64,000 bases of DNA. Origin: Amorphophallus konjac (taxonomy: Eukaryota > Streptophyta > Magnoliopsida > Alismatales > Araceae). This document shows, one piece after another, positions 22,901 through 34,006 of the stretch; position 1 is the first letter of the stretch; every line of letters begins with the position of its first letter. Below the pieces are notes generated by a model, which did no database searches, was not told the DNA's origin, and was given only the letters and a program-made list of their open reading frames with translations. Both the position numbers and the translations under genes were made by a program. The stretch lies in the NCBI GenBank assembly GCA_022559845.1, contig CM040127.1, positions 35,116,708 to 35,180,707 on the forward strand, given 5' to 3'.

Positions 22901-23486
22901 GGATACACTCTCTTTATACAGTTTTTGATCTCTTACTATTTATCATGCCTAAATTTACCTGTATACCTGATTTTTCTTATACGTACATCATGTATAGCCA
23001 TAATAATAATACATGCAACTTATAAATCACGTAAAGATTTCTCGTATTTAAGATGTAATTCCTACTGAGCGATTCGCTCATCCAGTTGCTTCCTAAAATT
23101 TTGAGGTGATTCGGATAGCTATAAGAATGGGGTTGACACCGAGTGAAGAGTGCTAGAACGCCAGTCACCTATCATTAGCTAGTCGTGTCCTTGAATTTTA
23201 TTTGAGTCCTACTTTGTATTCCAGTATGTCAGTTTAATTGTCCGAACCATGTTAAGGCACTTAGCCTAGTGTTGTCTTTTAAATTCAGAATTGTCATAGA
23301 CTATCTTTAATTCCTTTGGTTAATGAAATAAACATCACTTGGATTATTAGAAATTATTAGATTTTATTAGTCTTTTGCGCACTCTGAAATTATGTATATC
23401 AAAAAATTTATCACTATAATAACACGATCTATATAGACGCGTCACACATCCGAGTATCTTCCGCGCTCGGGACGTGACAGTCTTCG

Positions 23487-23499
23487 TGGTATTAGAGCC
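23487..23499 (+). other. Primer binding site of element E
   Basis: TGGTATTAGAGCC, seven bases after the LTR end. It differs by one base from the iMet primer site of the other elements (C to T). Confidence 0.8.
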
Positions 23500-23710
23500 T
23501 AGGTTTTCAAACCTAGGGAACTAGAAGAAATAAAAGGTTAGAAATTGAAATCTAAGTAAAAACTTGAGTCCAAGGATAGGTAAAACCCGAGTCCAAGGAT
23601 AGATATACCTTACACGGTGAGATGGATAGAGCCATGGGTTAAGTTCTATAATGACTTTTGACCTTATAAGTAAACCCGATCTTTATCATACTTAACTCTT
23701 TTGTAGGATC

Positions 23711-25045
23711 ATGGCTACGGAAAGAGCACAATGACGTGAGATGCAGCGCACCGTGCAAGGCCTCACACAGGCACTACAACAAGTGGCCCAAGGTGGAGCA
23801 AACCGTGGAGCGGGAGATCTCCACCAAAATTTCTGTAACATGAACCCACCGAGGTTCACGGGTTCATCCGACCCCGAGGATGCTGAGAATTTGCTGAAGG
23901 AGATGGAACGAATCTTTCGTGTGATGCAATGCGCGGACGAAGAGAAGGTTTTACTGGCCATATTCCAACTAGAGCGGGACGCTCGATGCTAGTGGGAATC
24001 CATAGAAGCAACATTGCCAGAATACCATGTCACATGGGATGAATTCACGGAGCATTTCAACAACAAGTACTTCTCCGACCATATCCAGGAGAAGAAGGCC
24101 GTGGAATTCACCGTTCTAAAACAACGGGGCTTGAAAGTGGCCGAGTATGAGGCCCAGTTTTCCAGATTATCTAGGTATGCACCCCACTTGATATGTACAG
24201 AAAAGATGAAGGCGAGAAGATTCCTCAACGGGCTTCGGCCCCATTATATCACACAACTTACCCCGATGGACATCCAAGTCTATTCGGAGATAGTTCGGCG
24301 TGCCCAATTGTTGGAAGACGCCACCAAATTATCCGAGAGAATCCGAGGAAGAGATAAGAAGGAACCTGTCACAAGCCCGGGAAAATTCAAACAATCCTTC
24401 AACAAGAAGCGGTTCTTCATGGGAGGGGAGCCCTCCAAGGCAAAGAAATTCCAGAAGAATGGCAGGCCATTCTCTACCACCACACCATCAAAGGAAATTT
24501 GTAAGTATTGTGATAAAGCTGGCCATAAGACCGAGGAATGCTGGAGGAAGTTAGGATCTTATCTTCGATGCAGGAGCCGAGAGCATCGGATCCTAGACTG
24601 CCCACTGATGAAGGAGCAGGACATCAAAGACGAGAAGCGTCCCGTAAAGAAACAAGGTCGTCTGCAAGCTCTCCGAGAGATGGAACCCACTGAAGGCGGA
24701 ATTGTGGAAGGTACTCTCATTCGTTTCCAAGAACTTTGCTGCTTCATTTTCTAAGAAACATGAACTGTTAGATTTAGTCATATATACACCTCTTGGGAAT
24801 GAGTCTGATATCACTTATCACTATCCAAATTGTGAAGTGATAATTAAGGGAAGCAATTTACCTGCTGACCTGATATGCCTAGATATGAAGGGTTATGACG
24901 TCATACTAGGTGCCGACTGGCTATCCACATACCAAGCAACTGTAGATTGCCGGCATGGCAAGGTAACTTTCGTGGATTTCCCAGAGCTAGTTTACAATAG
25001 CTCTCAGAGTATATCACTTCTTATATCAGCACTCCGAGCTAGTTA
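23711..25045 (+). pseudogene. Element E gag and partial protease pseudogene
   Basis: An ATG at 23711 is followed by a stop after seven codons. The frame then continues with a retrotransposon gag domain (FTGSSDPEDAENLLKEMERI near 23850; a stop at 23990; HVTWDEFTEHFNNKYF near 24025). Zinc knuckle CKYCDKAGHKTEEC lies at about 24500, then a second knuckle lacking its first Cys (LRCRSREHRILDC). The protease-like end (KGYDVILGADWLS, 24890-24930) is in another frame. The catalytic D-S/T-G segment is missing: GTL is followed at once by SFVSKNFA. RT and later domains are absent because the element ends at 25062. It resembles chromovirus gag proteins but differs clearly from A/B. Confidence 0.85.
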
Positions 25046-25243
25046 ACTTATGAATAAGGGATTGTGGACACCGAAAATTGCACATCCAAAATGTCATGCT
25101 CAGCCCAGCATCAACAACGGCGCCGAGTGAAGAAACCCCCGGGGAAATCAAGCACAAAAGGCTCCACAGCCCGTGGGCCTCGAAGAAAATCAAATGGGCC
25201 ACAACTCATGCTCACAATGGGCTCAAAATCGCCCATTTAGCCC

Positions 25244-25800
25244 TTCAGCGGCACGCCCAGTTGAGGCCTCAGCGGCACGCCCTGGCAGAACCCTCCAGCG
25301 GCACGCTCCCTTCAGCGGCACACCCTGCCGCGGCCCTCGCCGGCACACCCCTATGGGGGTTCACCGGCACACCCCCAAGGGGGTTCACCGGCACACCCCC
25401 ATGGGGGGGGGTCTTCACCGGCACACCCCCATGGGGGGGTCTTCAACGGCACACCCCCATGGGGGGTCTCCATCGGCACACCCCCCATGGGGGGGGGTCT
25501 TCAACGGCACACCCCCCATGGGGGGGTCTTCACCGGCACACCCCCCATGGGGGGGGGTCTTCACCGGCACACCCCTTGGGGCCTCAGCAGGCTTCAGCGG
25601 CACGGCCCCTTGGGGCCTCAGCGGCACGCCCTCAGCAGGCCTCAGCGGCACGCCCTCAGCAGCTTCAGCGGCACGGCCCTTTGGGGTCTTCAGCGGCACG
25701 CCCTTCAGGCCGTTCAGCGGCACGCCCATCCGGGGCTCCAACGGTACGCTCTTTTGGCACCACAGCGGCACGCTTGTTCAGCCCTTCAATGGCACAGCGT
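25244..25800 (+). repeat. Tandem array 1: GGCAC-based units with CCATGG palindromes
   Basis: Units of about 20-37 bp that each contain CGGCACRCCC. Between about 25390 and 25560, six units contain the palindrome CCCCCATGGGGG with G-runs up to nine. GC content is very high and unit length varies. Confidence 0.88.
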
Positions 25801-25997
25801 GAGTCACTTTCAACGGCCGACGTGAAGCCCATGCCCTATGCCTCCTTGGCGCGCAGTGGAGCCGTCCGAAGTGGCAGCTGGTCGTTGGGCCACGTAGCCT
25901 ACCCCACTGACAGCCAGTATAGGGGCAGGTCAAACCCATCATCACAGCCGGCTTCCCGCCTTCGACGGTCGTGCTCGAAGTCGCCGGTGGCTGGGGG

Positions 25998-26006
25998 TAT
26001 AAAAAA
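25998..26006 (+). promoter_or_regulatory. TATA box in element F
   Basis: TATAAAAAA after a GC-rich stretch, followed by 150 bp of purine-rich sequence. This is the probable promoter of the LTR. Confidence 0.55.
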
Positions 26007-26781
26007 GGGCCTCCTGTTCGAAGAGAGGGAGGAGGAGAGAAAAAAAAGGGGGACAGAAGGAGGACAAAAGAGAGGGCAGACACACACACACAAAAAAGAA
26101 GAGAGGAAGAAGAAGAGAAGAGAGAAGGGGAGAAGGCAAGCACCGGCGGGAGCCTCCTCCGACGACCGCCGTGAAGAGAGCAAGAGTAAGGGAGGGGGAG
26201 AGAGCTAAATGTAATGGGGGAGAAGGGTTGGGGGACGATGGCCAATGTCTTAGGCCCGGAAGTTTTCTTCCTTCTCTTATCCTCATTCCTCCTGGCGTTC
26301 TTTGTCTTTCTTACTCTTGTCCATGGCCCCATTTGGGGAGTTTGCTTTTGCCATATGTATGAAGGGCCTCGCCCTCTTGATTCTCACGAATGAAAACCAC
26401 CCTCTCCGGGTTTCTCTTCGATCTTCGATGTTTTATGCTAGGCTTTGCGGGCTTTTTGACGGACAATCCGTTCCTCCCTCTGTCTCTTCATTCCTCCGGC
26501 GTCTTTAGGGTCCTCCACGTCGATGTAGGTTTCCCCCTTCTGTTAGCCTTGGCTCCGTGAGCTCCTCACTCCCTTCCATGGCCATCTACCGTGTTCCCGG
26601 GCTTGAGGAGAAGGGGAGGTACCCTTCTTTCTTCCCAACCGCTCAGTTACTAATAGGCCACTCCCGGCCTTGAAATCCCCTGTCTTTCTTCCTCTTTTCC
26701 TGAACAGCCACCAAATCCCCCCAGTTGCTTGCAACCCTTTTAAGCCTCCCAGCGGTGCACCTTTCCGGCCCTTGGCCGGCA

Positions 26782-27216
26782 CACCTTTCCAGCCTTCAGC
26801 GACACACCCAGATCAGCCTTCAGCGGCACACACCCAGATCTGCCTTCAGCGGCACGCCCTGTCCAGCCCTCAGCGGCACGCCCTGTCCAGCCCTCAGCGG
26901 CACACCCTGTTCAGCCCTCAGCGGCACACCTTTCCAGCCTTCAGCGACACACCCAGATCAGCCTTCAGCGGCACACACCCAGATCTGCCTTCAGCGGCAC
27001 GCCCTGTCCAGCCCTCAGCGGCACGCCCTGTCCAGCCCTCAGCGGCACACCCTGTTCAGCCCTCAGCGGCACACCTTTCCAGCCTTCAGCGACACACCCA
27101 GATCAGCCTTCAGTGGCACACGCCCAGATCTGCCTTCAGCGGCACGCCCTGTCCAGCCCTCAGCGGCACGCCCTGTCCAGCCCTCAGCGGCACACCCTGT
27201 TCAGCCCTTAGCGGCA
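26782..27216 (+). repeat. Tandem array 2: 145-bp higher-order repeat, three copies
   Basis: CACCTTTCC recurs at 26782, 26927 and 27072, exactly 145 bp apart. Each 145-bp unit is built of six sub-units of about 24 bp (CAGCGGCACACCCTGTTCAG type). Copies are nearly identical. The sub-unit shares CAGCGGCACRCCC with array 1, so both arrays have a common origin. Confidence 0.92.
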
Positions 27217-27570
27217 CACCCTTCAGTCCTTCAACAGCTTACTCTTTGGCCAGTCCCAGTCCGTGCCTCTTAGCGGCCCTCAGTCTGTCGTTCGTCTCCG
27301 CGTTTTCTGAGGCTCTACAAAGGTGTTGCTCCCCCGGGGGCCCACCTCCAGTTGTCGGGTTCCGCCACTCCATGTGGGCGCTGTGAGCGACGTCACGCGG
27401 TTCGGAGAAGAGCGGGGAAGAGGAAGAAGCGGAGAGCGCGCGGGCTCCTTCTTTTTGTTGGTTTTGTTTGCTGCAACACAGAAATGAGAGGAAAGAGAGA
27501 AGGGGCCACCACGGGAGATTGCTCCGGCGGGGCGAGCGGGACAAGTATGATATAGCAAAATATGGGGATT

Positions 27571-28050
27571 AAACGGCCATAGCGGGAAGTGACTCGCCGC
27601 GACCTCGGGGGGACGGGAATGATGCAAAAATTAAATAACAAGAATTGAAACGGCCATTGGGGAAGTTACTCGCCGCGGCCTCGAGAATATGAACAGAATA
27701 TAACAGAATATAGAGAAAATATGAGAACAGAAATTTAAACGGCCATTGGGGAAGTGACTCGCCGCGGCCTCGATGATATGAGCAGAATATAACATAATAT
27801 AAAGAAAATATAAGAACGGAAATTTAAACGGCCATTGGGGACGTGACTCGCCGCGGCCTCGATGATATAAGCAGAATATAACAAAGCATAAAGAGATTGT
27901 AGGGATAGAAAATTAAACGGCCATTGGGGAAGTGACTCGCCGCGGCCTCGATGATATAAGCAGAATATATAACAAAATATAAAGAGAATATAGGAAACAG
28001 AAATTTAAACGGCCATTGGGGAAGTGACTCGCCGCGGCCTCGATGATAAG
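27571..28050. repeat. Tandem array 3: about 89-bp units, six copies
   Basis: AAACGGCCAT starts at 27571, 27648, 27737, 27826, 27915 and 28007 (spacings 77, 89, 89, 89, 92). Each unit has a GC-rich half (GTGACTCGCCGCGGCCTCGA) and an AT-rich half (ATAAGCAGAATATAAC). Function unknown. Confidence 0.93.
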
Positions 28051-28301
28051 ATGTGATCGCCAGGGGCCAAAAGACCCCAAAATAAGAAGGTGATCGCGCC
28101 TACCTCAAAAGCGGGAGATGGCGGGTTGCTTCTTCCTCTCCTTCCGGCCGGCCGACGGAGAGGGCTTTCCTCGGGTACCCTTGCAAGACAACGACAAATA
28201 AATGACAAGTGGATTAGAAAGATGGAGGTGTAGTATTCGAATCCTTGCGATAAAAATAACGAAATGATGGCAAGACACACACCTGGTTGGTGTTATCTTT
28301 T

Positions 28302-28401
28302 NNNNNNNNNNNNNNNNNNNNNNNNNNNNNNNNNNNNNNNNNNNNNNNNNNNNNNNNNNNNNNNNNNNNNNNNNNNNNNNNNNNNNNNNNNNNNNNNNNN
28401 N
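28302..28401. other. Assembly gap (100 N)
   Basis: One hundred N. A round number like this usually marks a gap of unknown size, so distances across it are not reliable. Confidence 0.98.
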
Positions 28402-29503
28402 TTCACAGATCGGATAGGGCAGATGATTAGGTGGTGGACCAGATCAGACCCATGGAGTTGGTTGACTCAGGTGGAGCGGGTGGCGGGTGTTGTTCAGCGG
28501 GTCCTCGGGTTCATAGCCGTGACTTACCTGGTATGATTGACCTGCGATCAAACCCAATTGGACCCACACATGGGATTCTCTGTCGCCGATATGAAGGCCT
28601 TTTCTTGTGGAACCTTGGCCCTCGGCGATCAATGGTAACGTGGTTCTTACTAGCAGGCGGCCCTCCTAGGAGACGTTGGGGCAGGCGACAATGGTCTCGG
28701 CGGTCGAACTGCAGGCAGGGGGTGGCGAATAGTCATAGCGGTTGGGCACCCAATCTCCAACTGACGGCTAGATGTAGTTGTCAGTTGACGTCCGATTAGC
28801 GAAGGTAGGGGAGGGGGATTTGCGAGCTTGTTCGGTGTTGGTAACTGTAGGGGAGATCCTCCCACCATGAACCTTCTCACTGTCAGTGATGCAATACACT
28901 CCTGTAGGTGGTCAATCCAAGAGAGGCTAGGGCAGGTGGTGATAAACTTGGCGGCTACGGGCAGAGGCGGCCAACCAATCTTACATGCCAGACAGACCGC
29001 GTCTGACCAAGCAAAGTAGCGGAGCCAGGAAGAGAGAGGGGAGCTTGCGGGCTTGCTCGATGGACCCCGACAGTCGGGAACCTAACGATGCTCATGGCGT
29101 TGACTCCCCGGCCCAGCTGTCCGCTCATGAGTTCAACAATGGACGTGGGGGGAAGGGTAAGGCCATGTTGCTTGAGGCCCCACCAAGCTAAGAGGTTGAT
29201 GATTTCTGCCTTTTGGGGAAAGAAGATTGGGTTGAAGCGAGTCTTTTGGAGACGGAGCCGACTGTCTCCAGGGTGTCAAACGTACATCAAGGACTCGAAG
29301 ATACCCTCACTTGTCAATGAATCCTTGATGGTGGTGGTTAGGGTCGAGGAATCCCTACTAGAGGGGGTAAATTTCAATGGGAGGAGGAAGGCTCGCTAGG
29401 GATATATGAGGTAAAAGAGGTCATAGCCAGAGTAGAGAGGTTCATGGGGGTATAGGCAAGGGAGGTGGTAGGCCTGATTGGAGTGTCTTGTTAGGGTATT
29501 GAC
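28402..29503 (+). other. Unidentified sequence, possibly 5' part of the LINE
   Basis: Non-repetitive sequence of medium GC content with only short open frames (for example 28431-28799) and no domain recognised. It adjoins the LINE sequence at 32306 once the insertion at 29504-32296 is removed. It may therefore hold a decayed first reading frame of that LINE, but no zinc knuckle or coiled coil was seen. Confidence 0.35.
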
Positions 29504-29869
29504 CATAGTTAAAAGTCCATGAGACAATTCTGAGGTGCTTTTTGTAAGTCTCATAAGGCGTAAGTCTTGAGGCACAATGAGGCGTAAGCCTCAATAGTAT
29601 TAGAAAATAATCTTAAAACTATCGAAAGAGATAAAAATAATACTATTTTTCATGTGTTAATGCTAATACTAATTTTTATGTGTTAATACTATCTCAAACC
29701 AATGATAGACCCATGTTATCTCAGAAGTATATCATGTTTTAAGGACAATAAAAGAAGCATAAGCCTTTGGTCTACCTTACAACATTTCATTGCATTCCCT
29801 TCTCATTTGACACATAAGTCTCAAGTAAATACCTTGGGACAGTGAATGCATTGAGGCCATATATGTCAA

Positions 29870-30020
29870 GGCAATGGCTTCGGCCTAGGCGACCAGGTGT
29901 TGGGCTGCCTTATTTGGGCCCAAAAAGGCGACCCAGGCGCTCGCCAAGGTGGGCCAGGTGGCCCAAGGCGCCCAGGCGGTCCAAGGCACTTGCCTGGGCG
30001 CCTTGGGCCGTCTGGCTTGG
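29870..30020. repeat. GGCGCC-rich terminal segment within the putative MULE
   Basis: Repeated AAGGCGMCCAGGCG-type words with internal palindromes (GCCTGGGCGCC, CCAAGGCGCC). Such GGCGCC-rich ends are common at inverted repeats of plant DNA transposons. Confidence 0.5.
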
Positions 30021-30309
30021 CCCACCAAGTAATAGGATCCAAACCCAGATCCTATTATTATTTGGCGGATCCTTTATTTTTTATAATTTTCATGTACTTA
30101 ATTTCTAATTACCTTGTATTTTATGTTTAAAGTTTATAGGGTGTTTGGTTGCAGTTTTTCACCTCTTTTTTCTCTCAAAATAAAAATTAGGAATAGACAA
30201 CTTACTTAACCACGTTTGATAAGACCTCTCCAATTTTTTAGGATGAAATTCCATTCCGTTGTAACTTCTCCCAAAATAAAACAAGTCTTTCCATATTTTT
30301 TTTAAGAGC

Positions 30310-30343
30310 CGTGACCTCTCTCTCTCCTGATTCCCTTCTTCCA

Positions 30344-30379
<36 letters not shown>

Positions 30380-30502
30380 CCCCCTTCTCCTTCCTCCCTC
30401 CTCTCCCTCTAACACTCCCTCTCTCTCTCTCCTGATCCCCTTCTCCTGACGCTCCCTCTCTCCCTCCCGGCCTCTCCTTCCTCCCTCCTCTCCCCTCCGG
30501 CG

Positions 30503-30533
<31 letters not shown>

Positions 30534-30600
30534 CCGGTCCCCTTCTCCTGGTCCTTCCTCTCTCTCCCTCTCCCAGCCTTTCCTCTCTCTCTCGGGGTTG
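30310..30600. repeat. CT-rich low-complexity region
   Basis: Several (CT)n runs, the longest at about 30345-30376 and 30510-30533, directly upstream of the captured exon. It may derive from the leader of the parent gene. Confidence 0.85.
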
Positions 30601-30603
30601 GCG

Positions 30604-30888
30604 ATGGGGGAGCCGTTGGCCGTGCCGGTGGTGCCCTTCGGGTGGGAGTACACCTTGGCTTGGCTAAGGCGGGTGTTCGAGGGGCACGAGGAGTGCGAAG
30701 CGAGGCTGCGGGAGGGCGCCGATGGGGAGCCCTTCGTCATCGACAACGGCAACTACATCGTCGACCTCTTCTTCGAGAAGGGCATCGAGATGGACTTGGG
30801 CGAGGTAAGCGACCAGATGCTGAGGCTCACCGGCGTGGTGGAGAACGGGATGTTCCTGGGAATGGCATCGTCGGTGGTGGTCGCTTGA
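30604..30888 (+). pseudogene. Ribose-5-phosphate isomerase A gene fragment (C-terminal half)
   Basis: From the ATG at 30604, 94 codons encode a segment that looks like the C-terminal half of plant ribose-5-phosphate isomerase, the pentose-phosphate/Calvin-cycle enzyme that interconverts ribose-5- and ribulose-5-phosphate. Key blocks are VPVVPFGWEYTL, PFVIDNGNYIVDLFF and LRLTGVVENGMFLGMA. The N-terminal half, with the substrate-binding and catalytic residues, is absent, so it cannot be an enzyme. After the stop the next frame gives GRITVLESNQ, probably the old C-terminus, which implies a frameshift near 30886. The high GC content contrasts with the AT-rich surroundings. It lies inside a putative MULE and is best read as a captured exon. 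Confidence 0.75.
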
Positions 30889-30929
30889 AGGGACGGCCGC
30901 ATCACCGTCCTGGAGAGCAACCAGTGAAG

Positions 30930-32296
30930 AAGTTTTGGAGGTAATGTTGAGAGAAAAGGAGGGATTTTTATCGTAGAAGATGGGGAAAAAGAAGGCAATT
31001 TTGCTTTACACCGTCGTTGCCATCACGTATAGGGCCCCCATGGCCGCCTCGTACGTTGTTGTCACCCCAGAGACCCCATAGCAAGTGGGGAGAGGGGGAA
31101 GAGGGGTGGGTGAACACCGGTAAGGAGAGGGGAAGGGAGGTGTTATCTAGATGGGGCGGGGGGGCCCAAGAGGGGGAGGGCTCGCGAACAAGTGGGAGGG
31201 AGGCAGGGGGTCGCCGGCCTTAGGGTGGGGGGATCACGATGGTCTCCGCGGTCAGGGTGTTCTGGTCTTCCAGGGCCATCAACTTCCAGGGTGTTCAGAA
31301 CTTTCAGTTTCTTCTACCAAATAGATCCACACAAAATTTAAAAATTATGACATTTTTGTCAAATAGATAGTTAATCACATCATTAACTAAATTGATTAAC
31401 ATGTGTATTTATAAAGTCTACCAAGGCCAAACTATTGCACAATGCACATTAAATGGCAAAAAAAAATCATGAAGAAGGAAGAATATTGTATTGAAGGTTT
31501 GGAGCATTCCCCATCGAAGATTGAAGTTATATTTATAATACTTCACCCCCCGGAACAAACAAAAAAGGGAAAAAAATCGGGCAGGGGGTCATAGGTAGAT
31601 TAGGCTCCACACACTCCTCCAACACCCCTCTCTATAGGTCATAGGTAGATTTTGCATTCCATGATTTTTCCTATTTTTTAAACTCATATTTAAATGTATT
31701 GGGGGGAATTGGTCCAAAAATCCCTAAACCGGTTGGTACCAATTCGTATTGGTTTGTTAGTTATTGTTGCATTTAGTCTGCTTATGGTTACAGGTGTATT
31801 GTAATCCAAGTTTAATGTTAACCTATATTGGACATAACTGAGATGTCTCTTATTCAATATTTTTAAAAAGTTGTTTGAGAATTCCTTTCTCTCCATAGTA
31901 TGTGTAAACTTTGTAAGTCAGAATATGGCATCCCACAAAAAATGTGTACACACAGAGATACAATAAGAGTATGTAAATCTTGGAAACTAGAAAAATAGAG
32001 ATGACCTAGATAGCATGTTGAAATTATATGAGGTCTGAAATGTAAACGTTAAGGTGGGGTGGGTGAGGGTTGGGTAAATTAGCTTGCCGCTCAGGCGATA
32101 CCTAAGCGTTTAGGTGCCCGGGAGGCCTAAGCTCGCATTGGTCGCCTTGACAACTGTGAATTAGGCATATCACCTCAATAAACAAAAGTATAAGCCTCAA
32201 GTAAAAGGCTTGGGGCGGCATGCCTCAAGACGTTTTTCTTGTGCCTTGTTCTGAGCTTAAGTCTTAGGGTCTTAAGGTACCGCCTTTTTAAATAAA
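30930..32296. other. AT-rich filler within the putative MULE
   Basis: Past the captured fragment there is a G-rich stretch (31080-31220) and then AT-rich sequence with no open frame over about 70 codons and no domain. The right end (32080-32290) carries the repeat words described for the element. Confidence 0.6.
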
Positions 32297-32677
32297 GGTA
32301 TTGACAAAAATGTCAGATTGGTGTTTAGCAAAACCAAAAGAGGTGTCTGGTGGGGTTGGCAAGGGACGCTAAGGTAGGGAAAATTGTTAAAAGAAGGGAG
32401 ATGGAATGGTAAGAGGAAAGAAAGGAGCCAGGTAAAGGGAAGATGGGATGGAGCAGACATGATCAAGAACAACTCCCATGCAGATTGTTACATGAAATGT
32501 GAGTGAGGTGTGTGGGCCGGAGAAAAGGAGGGTGGTGAGGGAGTTTGTATGGAGATGTAAAATTGATATCCTATGTATCCAGTTGTCTAAACTAGAGGGT
32601 AATAGGGAGGGGTTTATGAGGGAAATAGGAGGAACGATATTGTCTAAGGGTGTGGCATCTCCAGCTGTGGGTTCGCG

Positions 32678-32705
32678 GGGGGGGGGGGGGGGGTGGGGGG
32701 GGGGG
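32678..32705 (+). repeat. Poly-G tract in the LINE
   Basis: Two long G runs separated by one T (about 18 and 11 G). This is a likely slippage site with uncertain length, and it may affect the frame of the surrounding endonuclease region. Confidence 0.9.
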
Positions 32706-34006
32706 AGAGATTACGGTTCTTTGGAATGACTTTGCAGTGGAGGAGGTGTGGAAGGAAGGTGGGCCAGTATGCTATATCTTTTACTTTCCGCAACCTATGC
32801 GACAATTTTATGTGGAACTTCACTGGTGTGTATGGGCCACAAGGTAGGGAGGAGAAAAAAGCATTACGGGAGGGGCTTCTTGAACATCATCAGCTTTCCG
32901 GAAGATCGCGGTGCATTGGTGGCGACTTCAATGCTATTGCAGCAATGGGGGACAGGTCGAGAGCTTATATGGTGGCAAGGGAAGTGGAGCACTTAGGGAG
33001 TTTATCGAAGGGGCTGGCTGTATTGATATTCCCACACCGAATGCTCTCTTCACTTGGTCCAATCTTAGTGTAGAGCCAATCTGTTCAAGGTTGGACATGT
33101 TTCCGATGTCAGTGGATTGGGAAGAGTACTTCCCACATCTTCAAGCATGCTTGGCCCACCCAATTTCAGATCACAAATCCATTCTCCTGAGAACCAACAG
33201 CAGGTTTCACTGGCGCCGTGCAAAAGCACTGTTAGAGGAGGATTTCTCCTGGTGGTCAGTAGAAGCTGGACAGCACCTAGACAGGGAGACTTCGGCTATG
33301 GCAAGGATGTTCATTAAGATGCAAGAGCTGGCCCATGAACTTTCCTTTCGGGTAGAGCAAAAACTATTCTAGGAAAAGTCGCCAAGGATAGTCTGCTAGA
33401 GCAACTTCAAACTTTGATGCTTGGGAGGAAGCCAACCTGCTAGATGAGCAAGATAGAATCATAAGGGAGGTAACTAAGAAGGAGCTTGAGGAGATTCTTC
33501 TCAAAGAGGAAATTTTTTGGAAGCAAAGATCCAGATAGAGGTGGCTAAAAGAGGGGAACACGAACACTGCTTATTTTCAGAAAATTGCCTTTGGGAGGCA
33601 ATGGATGAATTCCATCAAGAACATGTAGTATGGGGACAGAACTCTTTCGAGTATGGTTAAAATTAGACAACATGTGGTAGATTTCTACTTTTCCCTTTTT
33701 CGGATGAGGATTGTGGGCGGCCTTCTTGGGTGGACAATCAATGGTCAGCCATTTTGGAGGAAAGGAATATGCTTTCCCCCCGTTCTCTGTTTGAGGAGAT
33801 CAGGGAGGTGGTCTTCTCTTTGGCTAGGGACAAAGCCTCAAGTCAAGATGGTTTCCCCATATTCTTCTTTCAGAAATGTTGGGATATTATCCAGTCTGAT
33901 CTAGTGGAAGTAGTGTTGGAGTTGCAAGAGGGTAAAACACATCTCAGAGACATCAACAAGACTTCTGTTGTTCTTATCCTGAAGAACATAGGGGTTGATT
34001 CCCTCA

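Larger units (their letters stand above)
18728..23479 (+). repeat. Element E 5' LTR, interrupted by a solo LTR
   Basis: Ends GGGACGTGACA at 23479, followed by the primer site. Removing the insertion (19964-22326 plus one 5-bp duplication) leaves about 2.4 kb. The two flanks of the insertion then join into a near-repeat: AAAGTGCTACGTTGTGGGA with GCCACCTCTT resembles AAAGTGCTACACGACGGGA with GCCACCTCTA at 22357-22387. This supports the reading. It contains palindromic sub-repeats (19260-19700) and an ACTTG-rich stretch (22540-22900). Confidence 0.7.
18728..25062 (+). mobile_element. Element E: plus-strand Gypsy retrotransposon, truncated after protease
   Basis: Comprises a 5' LTR (to 23479, interrupted by a solo LTR), a primer site and a gag/partial protease region ending at 25062, where F begins. 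The left LTR boundary is inferred from the point where C LTR similarity ends, so it could be some bases off or the LTR could be truncated. Confidence 0.75.
25063..28301 (+). mobile_element. Element F: LTR-like sequence with three tandem arrays, runs into the gap
   Basis: Starts TGTGGACACCGAAAATTG directly after the truncated element E, a typical LTR start. A TATA box at 25998 is followed by a purine-rich leader. No end, primer site or coding domain is seen before the gap. Long open frames here (25078-26208, 26670-27386) come from repeats whose period is divisible by three or from GA-rich sequence, and were not accepted as genes. Assigning everything up to 28301 to one element is inference. 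Confidence 0.5.
29504..32296. mobile_element. Putative MULE-type DNA transposon with captured gene fragment
   Basis: The nine bases GGTATTGAC lie on both sides (29495-29503 and 32297-32305), the duplication length usual for Mutator-like elements, and LINE-type sequence resumes on the right. The ends are weakly similar as inverted repeats (both carry GTCTTGAGGCA about 60-70 bp in). Inside, GTCAAGGC...GGCGACC at 29868-29895 is mirrored near 32135-32150 (GGTCGCCTTGAC), so a second element may be nested. No transposase frame was found. It carries a ribose-5-phosphate isomerase fragment, as Pack-MULEs do. Confidence 0.5.

Noticed and set aside
25078..27386. Long open frames of 376 and 238 codons in F
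   Set aside because: They consist of GGCAC tandem repeats and GA-rich sequence. Repeat periods near multiples of three keep several frames open, so the open length is not evidence of coding.
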